Position numbers and translations under genes: made by a program. Positions 59,726 through 64,000 of a stretch of 64,000 nt of DNA are shown piece by piece. The stretch comes from Streptomyces sp. PsTaAH-137. GTDB lineage: Bacteria; Actinomycetota; Actinomycetes; Streptomycetales; Streptomycetaceae. The DNA is taken from positions 1-64,000 of the forward strand of contig NZ_QLLY01000015.1 of NCBI RefSeq assembly GCF_003259365.1, in the 5' to 3' direction. The notes beneath the pieces are model-generated. The model saw only the letters and a list, made by a program, of their open reading frames with translations, did not search any database and was not told the origin of the DNA. The stretch's first letter is position 1. Every line of letters begins with the position of its first letter.

Positions 59726-60214
59726 TCACGCGGCGGCGGTGGCCAGCCGCCGCTCCAGCTTCGCCACCGCGTCCCGGAACGCCCGGCCGAGACCGGAACG
59801 CCCCACCTTCACGCCCGCCAGGAACAGCGCGGCCCCGTCGGCGGCGAACGTCCACTGCACCCGCGAACCGCCGGGCACCGGCGTGATCCGCCACTCCTCC
59901 AGGAGGGCCCGCACCCCCGGCGCGTTGGCCTCGTCGACCCGGTACGCGTAGACCTCGTCGGGCCGCGCGGCCACGATCGTCTCCAGGAACCGCCCGCCGC
60001 CCTTGAGCCGTATCTCCCGCCGCGGCCCGTCCGCCCCGGCCTCGGCCGGCCGCGCCAGGGTCACCGCGGAGAACCACTGCGGCCAGCCCTCGACGTCCTC
60101 CGCCAGCGCCCGGTACACGGCGGCGGGCGGCGCGGCCACCTCGCGGGCGAACACCAGTCGCAGGGGAGCGGTCTCGATGAAGTCGAGACCGACCGGGAGA
60201 AGATGACGTGCCAT
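59726..60214 (-). CDS. SRPBCC-family protein (polyketide cyclase/dehydrase-like)
   Basis: A 162-residue protein with the START-like helix-grip fold: LVFAREVAAPPAAVYRALAE, VEGWPQWFSAVTLARP, YRVDEANAPG and GSRVQWTFAADG are the typical strands, ending in a long helix (GRAFRDAVAKLERRL). No catalytic residues can be named. The fold binds hydrophobic ligands in a central cavity and occurs in polyketide cyclases, Coq10-like quinone binders and stress proteins. It follows no operon partner; the next gene on its strand ends upstream at 60321. Confidence 0.82.
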   Translation of the reverse strand: MARHLLPVGLDFIETAPLRLVFAREVAAPPAAVYRALAEDVEGWPQWFSAVTLARPAEAGADGPRREIRLKGGGRFLETIVAARPDEVYAYRVDEANAPGVRALLEEWRITPVPGGSRVQWTFAADGAALFLAGVKVGRSGLGRAFRDAVAKLERRLATAAA

Positions 60215-60320
60215 GAGCGCTCAGCCCCCAAGCAGGACGACGATACAGGCGCCGGGCCGGCCCAACGGGCAGCAGGATTAGACCAGTTGACCGGGTACGG
60301 TCACCATAGCTGGCGGCCCG

Positions 60321-61157
60321 TCAGATGTCTGCACCACCCGGAGCGGAATCGGGGTCACCGGCCACGACCAGCCGCATGTGCTCGGAGATCTCTGTGCGGG
60401 CGTCGACCGGCAGCCCCGCGTCCGTCACCAGCGTGTCCACCTGATCGAGGGCGGCGAACGAACTGAGGCCCACCGTCCCCCACTTGGTGTGGTCGGCGAG
60501 CACGACCACCCGCCGCGCGGACTGCACCAGGCGCCTGTTGGTCTCCGCCTCCGCCAGATTCGGCGTCGACAGGCCCGCTTCCGGGCTTATCCCGTGCACC
60601 CCGAGGAACAGCACGTCGAAGTGGAGTGCCGCGATCGCCTGGTCGGCCACCGGCCCCACCAGCGAGTCGGACGGCGTGCGCACCCCACCGGTGAGGACCA
60701 CCGTCGCCGCGCCCTGCCGGGTCCCCGCGGTGCGCTGCGCGACGTGGAACACGTCCGCCACCCGCACCGAGTTGGTCACCACCGTCAGGTCCGGCACGTC
60801 GATCAGGCGCTGCGCCAGCGCGTACGTCGTCGTACCCCCGGACAGCGCGATCGCCGTACCGGGCGCGGCCAGCGGCGCCGCCGCCCGCGCGATGTCCTCC
60901 TTGGCCGTCAGCTCCAGGCCCGACTTGGCCTCGAAGCCCGGCTCGTGACTGCTCGCCTCGACGACCGGGACCGCGCCGCCGTGCACCTTCTCCAGCACAC
61001 CCTGGCGGGCCAGCGCGTCCAGGTCCCGCCGGACCGTCATGTCGGAGACGCCGAGCTTCCTCGTCAGCTCGTTGACCCGGACGCCGCCGCGGCGCCGGAC
61101 CTCGTCGAGGATCAGAGCGCGGCGCTGCTCAGCGAGGAGGTTCTGATTCTCGCTCAC
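60321..61157 (-). CDS. DeoR/GlpR-family transcriptional regulator
   Basis: A 278-residue regulator with a GTG start. The helix-turn-helix VNELTRKLGVSDMTVRRDLD, followed by ALARQGVLEKVHGGAV, is the DeoR signature. The ligand domain has IALSGGTTTYALAQRL, TNSVRVADVF and VVLTGGVRTPSDSLVGPVAD, and ETNRRLVQSARRVVVLADHT near the C-terminus. It is distinct from the AgaR-like protein at 21403-22182 and is not next to a sugar cassette, so its effector and targets are unknown. Confidence 0.9.
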   Translation of the reverse strand: MSENQNLLAEQRRALILDEVRRRGGVRVNELTRKLGVSDMTVRRDLDALARQGVLEKVHGGAVPVVEASSHEPGFEAKSGLELTAKEDIARAAAPLAAPGTAIALSGGTTTYALAQRLIDVPDLTVVTNSVRVADVFHVAQRTAGTRQGAATVVLTGGVRTPSDSLVGPVADQAIAALHFDVLFLGVHGISPEAGLSTPNLAEAETNRRLVQSARRVVVLADHTKWGTVGLSSFAALDQVDTLVTDAGLPVDARTEISEHMRLVVAGDPDSAPGGADI

Positions 61158-61370
61158 GTCCCGTCGGGTCCCTTCGCCTCGTCCCCATCACCACCCGGCC
61201 GCTCGGCCCCGGGTGCCGTCATCCTCGCACGCGCCACCGACACCCGTCCCACCGCCCGCACCCGCCACCAGCGCGTACGGCTCGAAAGGAGCGAGGAGAT
61301 TCCGTGACGAGGGGTGCACGAGGGGGCGCCGAGGCGGAATCCTTGAGTCTGCAAAGAACGGGGGACGCAC

Positions 61371-63719
61371 ATGACCACGGCGCCTGAACAGCACACCGGA
61401 ACCGGCGCGGTCGCCGACGAGACCGCCCTGGAACTCCTCGTCCACGGAGTGGGCGGCACCACACCGCAGGAGATGCTCGACGACCCGCGCACCGTCCGGG
61501 TGTCGGGCGATGCGACGGCGGCCGTCTACCGCCGCGCCGAGGACGTCGACGCGGAGACCAGGCCCGACGACTACCGGGGCAGACCCGTGCCCGAGGCGTA
61601 CGTGTGGTGCAACCTCACCTCCGGCAACGGATCACGGGCGCTCTGGCTCGTTCTGCTGCCCTTCATGGTGGTCAACCTCGCCCACTGGATGCGGCCCAAC
61701 GCACTCCGCAGGACCGGCACCGTACGCCTCTACGGCCTCCTCGTCCGCCTCGCGGGCCTCACCCTCACCGTGCTGCTCGTCGCCGCCGCCTGCGCGGTCG
61801 CGCTCGACCTGACGGCCTGGCAGTGCGCGGGCACACCGGCCTGCGCCGAGCGCAGGACCTGGCTCGGATTCCTCGCCGACGGCTGGTGGAGCCAGCCCGG
61901 CCGCCGCCTGGCCCTCGCCGCGCTCGTACCGACCGCGCTGACCGTCTTCCTCTGGTACCTCTCGCACCGCACCTGGAGCGCGTACGAGGCACAGCGCCCG
62001 CTGCCCCACCAGCCTGACCCCGAGGGCAGCGACGGCTCCGCGGACAACGCGCTGGCGCGGCCCGGATTCTGGTACGGACGCCGCATGGTCTCCCGGCTGC
62101 GCGCCGCGCACACCGCCGCGGGGCTGCTCACCGTGACGGCGGCCGTCGGCACGTCGGCCGCCCGCTACGACCGCCGCGCCGGCGGCCCCGTGCTCCTCGA
62201 CGTCCTGGGGCACGTCTTCTCCGGCGCCCTGATCGCGGGCCTCGTCGCGGTCCTCGCCGTCGTCGTCCTGCGCGGCCGCACCGAGGACCGGCTCGACCTC
62301 CACCTGGACCGCACCCTGGTCCGCGTCCTGCCCTACGGCGCGCTCACCCTGCTCGCCCTGACCCTGGTGTACGCGGGCTGGTCCCGCCCGTACTGGCACT
62401 CCTCGGGGCGGCTCCCGGGCGACGCGGCGTTCGGCGGGATCGCGCTCGCCCAGGTGGCCCTCGTCGTGGCTCTCGCCGTGGTGGCCAGGGCGATCTACCG
62501 CACGGCCGTCGACCGGCGCACCGCCCTGCGGGGCCTCGGCGGACCCGCCACCGCGATGCTGGCCTGCGGCCTCGGCGGCGTGATGACCGGCGGCGTCGCC
62601 CAGCGCGTCGCCGACTGGCTGGACGGCACGAGCGGACTGATCCCGGGCCCGCCCGTCCTGCTCTCCTGGCAGGCGTCCGTCATCCCCCCGCTGCTGGTCG
62701 TCGTCGCCGTCATGTGCGCCGTCCTCGCCGTGCGCACGGCCCGCATCAAGAAGGCCGAGACGGTCCGGGTCGAGGCCGACTACCACCTCGACGAGCACGC
62801 CGGTGCCTCCGGGGAGCGCCCGGACGCCGCCCGTACATCGGCCATCGCGGGCACGCGCGCGCGTGCCGCCCTCACCGACCGGGCCCCCGTGATCATCGGC
62901 GTGGTCTCGGCCGTGTCCCTGCTCCTCGGCGCGCTGGCCGTCGCCGGGGCCTGGTTCACCGGCAAGCTCCCCGGGACCGCCACCGAGGGCACGTTCCCCC
63001 TGCTGGAGGGCGCCGCCGACACGGCACAGGCGCTCGGCTCCTGGCTGATCGGCGCCGGCTTCATACTGTTCGTGACCTGGGGCCGCCGCGCCTACAAGGA
63101 CCCCGCCGCCCGCCGCACCATCGGCATCCTGTGGGACGTGGGCACCTTCTGGCCGCGCGCCGCCCACCCCTTCGCACCCCCGTGCTACGCGGAACGCGCG
63201 GTACCCGACCTGACCTGGCGGATGGCCACCTGGACGCGCGCGACCGGCGGCCGGCTCATCCTGTCCGGCCACTCACAGGGCAGCGTCCTCGCGGCAGCCG
63301 CCGCCTGGCAACTGCCGCCCTCGGTACGGCGACGCGTCGGACTGCTCACCTACGGCTCGCCCCTGGAGCGGCTGTACGGGCGCTGGTTCCCGGCACAGTT
63401 CGGACCGGCGGCCCTGGCGTCCCTGCACCGCCAGGTCGACTGCTGGCGCAATCTGCACCGTGACACGGACCCCATCGGCGGCCCGATCGGCCTGCCCGGC
63501 GACTGCGGCCCCACGGTCGACCACCCGGCCCTGCTGGACCCGCTCGCCTACGGCCGCACCGAGCAGCACCCGCTGCCCGCCCCGATTCTCGGCCACGGCG
63601 ACTACCAGGCCGACCCGGTCTTCGCCGAGGAGCGGGCCCGGCTGCTGGCCCGCCTCAAACACGCGGTGCCCACGCCGCGAACCCAGGGTCAGGGCAGCTC
63701 GGGCAGGTCCTCCGGGTAG
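61371..63719 (+). CDS. Alpha/beta hydrolase split by a large membrane-spanning insertion
   Basis: A 782-residue protein from ATG 61371 with GGGGGA upstream. The N-terminus has LELLVHGVGGTTPQEML (His25-Gly26, the lipase oxyanion-hole type motif). Residues about 90-600 hold ten or so hydrophobic helices with charged loops. The nucleophile elbow appears only at the end, LSGHSQGSVLAAAAAW with Ser635, followed by LLTYGSPLERLYGRWF and the C-terminal HRDTDPIGGPIG and LGHGDYQADPVF, which can supply the Asp and His. The catalytic domain thus seems to be assembled from both ends around a membrane core. The substrate could be a lipid. Its 3' end overlaps the convergent ATPase gene by 31 bases. Confidence 0.8.
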   Translation: MTTAPEQHTGTGAVADETALELLVHGVGGTTPQEMLDDPRTVRVSGDATAAVYRRAEDVDAETRPDDYRGRPVPEAYVWCNLTSGNGSRALWLVLLPFMVVNLAHWMRPNALRRTGTVRLYGLLVRLAGLTLTVLLVAAACAVALDLTAWQCAGTPACAERRTWLGFLADGWWSQPGRRLALAALVPTALTVFLWYLSHRTWSAYEAQRPLPHQPDPEGSDGSADNALARPGFWYGRRMVSRLRAAHTAAGLLTVTAAVGTSAARYDRRAGGPVLLDVLGHVFSGALIAGLVAVLAVVVLRGRTEDRLDLHLDRTLVRVLPYGALTLLALTLVYAGWSRPYWHSSGRLPGDAAFGGIALAQVALVVALAVVARAIYRTAVDRRTALRGLGGPATAMLACGLGGVMTGGVAQRVADWLDGTSGLIPGPPVLLSWQASVIPPLLVVVAVMCAVLAVRTARIKKAETVRVEADYHLDEHAGASGERPDAARTSAIAGTRARAALTDRAPVIIGVVSAVSLLLGALAVAGAWFTGKLPGTATEGTFPLLEGAADTAQALGSWLIGAGFILFVTWGRRAYKDPAARRTIGILWDVGTFWPRAAHPFAPPCYAERAVPDLTWRMATWTRATGGRLILSGHSQGSVLAAAAAWQLPPSVRRRVGLLTYGSPLERLYGRWFPAQFGPAALASLHRQVDCWRNLHRDTDPIGGPIGLPGDCGPTVDHPALLDPLAYGRTEQHPLPAPILGHGDYQADPVFAEERARLLARLKHAVPTPRTQGQGSSGRSSG

Positions 63720-64000
63720 AGGAGCGTGAGGTCGTCCGTGCTCGGTTCGCCGAGCTGGGCGACCCGCCCCGCGTGCTGCTCCACCATCGACTCGAACGTC
63801 TGCCGGGCCGTACGGCCGTTGCCGAACGCCGGGCCCTTCGGGAGCGCCGTGAAGTACTTCAGGAGCGCTTCCGAGGTCCCGGTGCCGAGGCGGTACTCGT
63901 GCTCGTCGGTCTGCTGCTCCACGATCCGCAGCAGCTCCTCGGGCACGTAGTCGGAGAAGGTGATGGTCCGTGAGAAGCGGGACGCCACACCGGGGTTGAC
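63689..64000 (-). CDS. CbxX/CfqX-type AAA+ ATPase, C-terminal part
   Basis: Only the last 103 residues are in the window; the 5' part lies beyond base 64000. The opening VNPGVASRFSRTITFSDYVP matches the sensor-2/arginine-finger end of the CbxX/CfxQ and EccA class of AAA+ ATPases, and FGNGRTARQTFESMVEQHAG is the typical C-terminal small-domain helix. Such proteins remodel partner complexes, in type VII secretion (EccA) or elsewhere. Which applies cannot be told without the upstream genes. Confidence 0.88.
   Translation of the reverse strand, partial: VNPGVASRFSRTITFSDYVPEELLRIVEQQTDEHEYRLGTGTSEALLKYFTALPKGPAFGNGRTARQTFESMVEQHAGRVAQLGEPSTDDLTLLYPEDLPELP

Noticed and set aside
1..64000. CRISPR arrays, tRNA or rRNA genes, insertion sequences
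   Set aside because: I saw no spaced direct-repeat array, no tRNA-like cloverleaf and no transposase motifs. A covariance-model search would be needed to exclude small RNAs.

Overview
The window is 64 kb of very GC-rich DNA with strong third-position GC bias, frequent GTG starts, GGAGG-type ribosome binding sites, long convergent hairpin terminators and a typical actinomycete gene set (mycothiol-dependent isomerase, DUF6332, SHOCT, Trypco1 and PknG-like proteins). It is best read as a Streptomyces chromosome. The malR-malEFG-alpha-glucosidase arrangement matches the known Streptomyces maltose locus. I saw no rRNA or tRNA gene, no insertion sequence, no prophage and no CRISPR array.

Layout. 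1-5.6 kb: end of etfA, a DUF6986 aldolase-like gene, a LacI regulator with a HAD phosphatase, a divergent ROK sugar kinase behind a perfect palindromic operator, and a PASTA lipoprotein. 5.6-12 kb: a STAS anti-sigma antagonist, an APH-type phosphotransferase, a stand-alone TOPRIM protein, a P-loop kinase/Nudix fusion, an MBL hydrolase, an M20 dipeptidase and a geranylgeranyl-reductase-type flavoprotein. 13-24.6 kb: a DDN-type oxidoreductase and TetR pair sharing clustered operators, a two-component system, small proteins, an MFS exporter split by a single-base frameshift and divergent from a MarR regulator, a mycothiol-type enzyme, a second MFS protein, and a DeoR/SIS-isomerase/class II aldolase cassette for amino-sugar or ketose-phosphate breakdown.

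24.6-42.7 kb is an 18-kb starch and maltodextrin locus. Divergent malR faces malE, malF, malG, an intracellular GH13 alpha-glucosidase and a second MalR-like LacI gene. Three secreted enzymes follow: an alpha-amylase with CBM20, a 1777-residue protein with two GH13 modules (amylase plus pullulanase) and a 1002-residue GH13 enzyme with tandem CBM25 modules. The secreted enzymes cut starch, MalEFG imports the maltodextrins and the alpha-glucosidase releases glucose. CTTGC-type operators precede both malE and the amylase gene.

42.8-50.8 kb is the most unusual part, a co-directional six-gene locus: trypsin fused to a degenerate STAND-like domain, a PknG-type zinc-ribbon/kinase/TPR protein, a VWA/zinc-ribbon protein, a four-helix membrane protein, a substrate-binding lipoprotein and a Trypco1 protein. 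It looks like an extracellular-sensing module of the PknG-GlnX-GlnH kind merged with components of trypsin/Trypco conflict systems. 50.8-64 kb: AlkB, a ROK regulator, a TetR/cupin/DUF4865/phosphotriesterase-like operon, stress and envelope proteins, an anti-sigma-type ATPase, a cysteine-synthase-fold enzyme, a DeoR regulator, a hydrolase split by a large membrane insertion and the end of a CbxX-type AAA+ ATPase.
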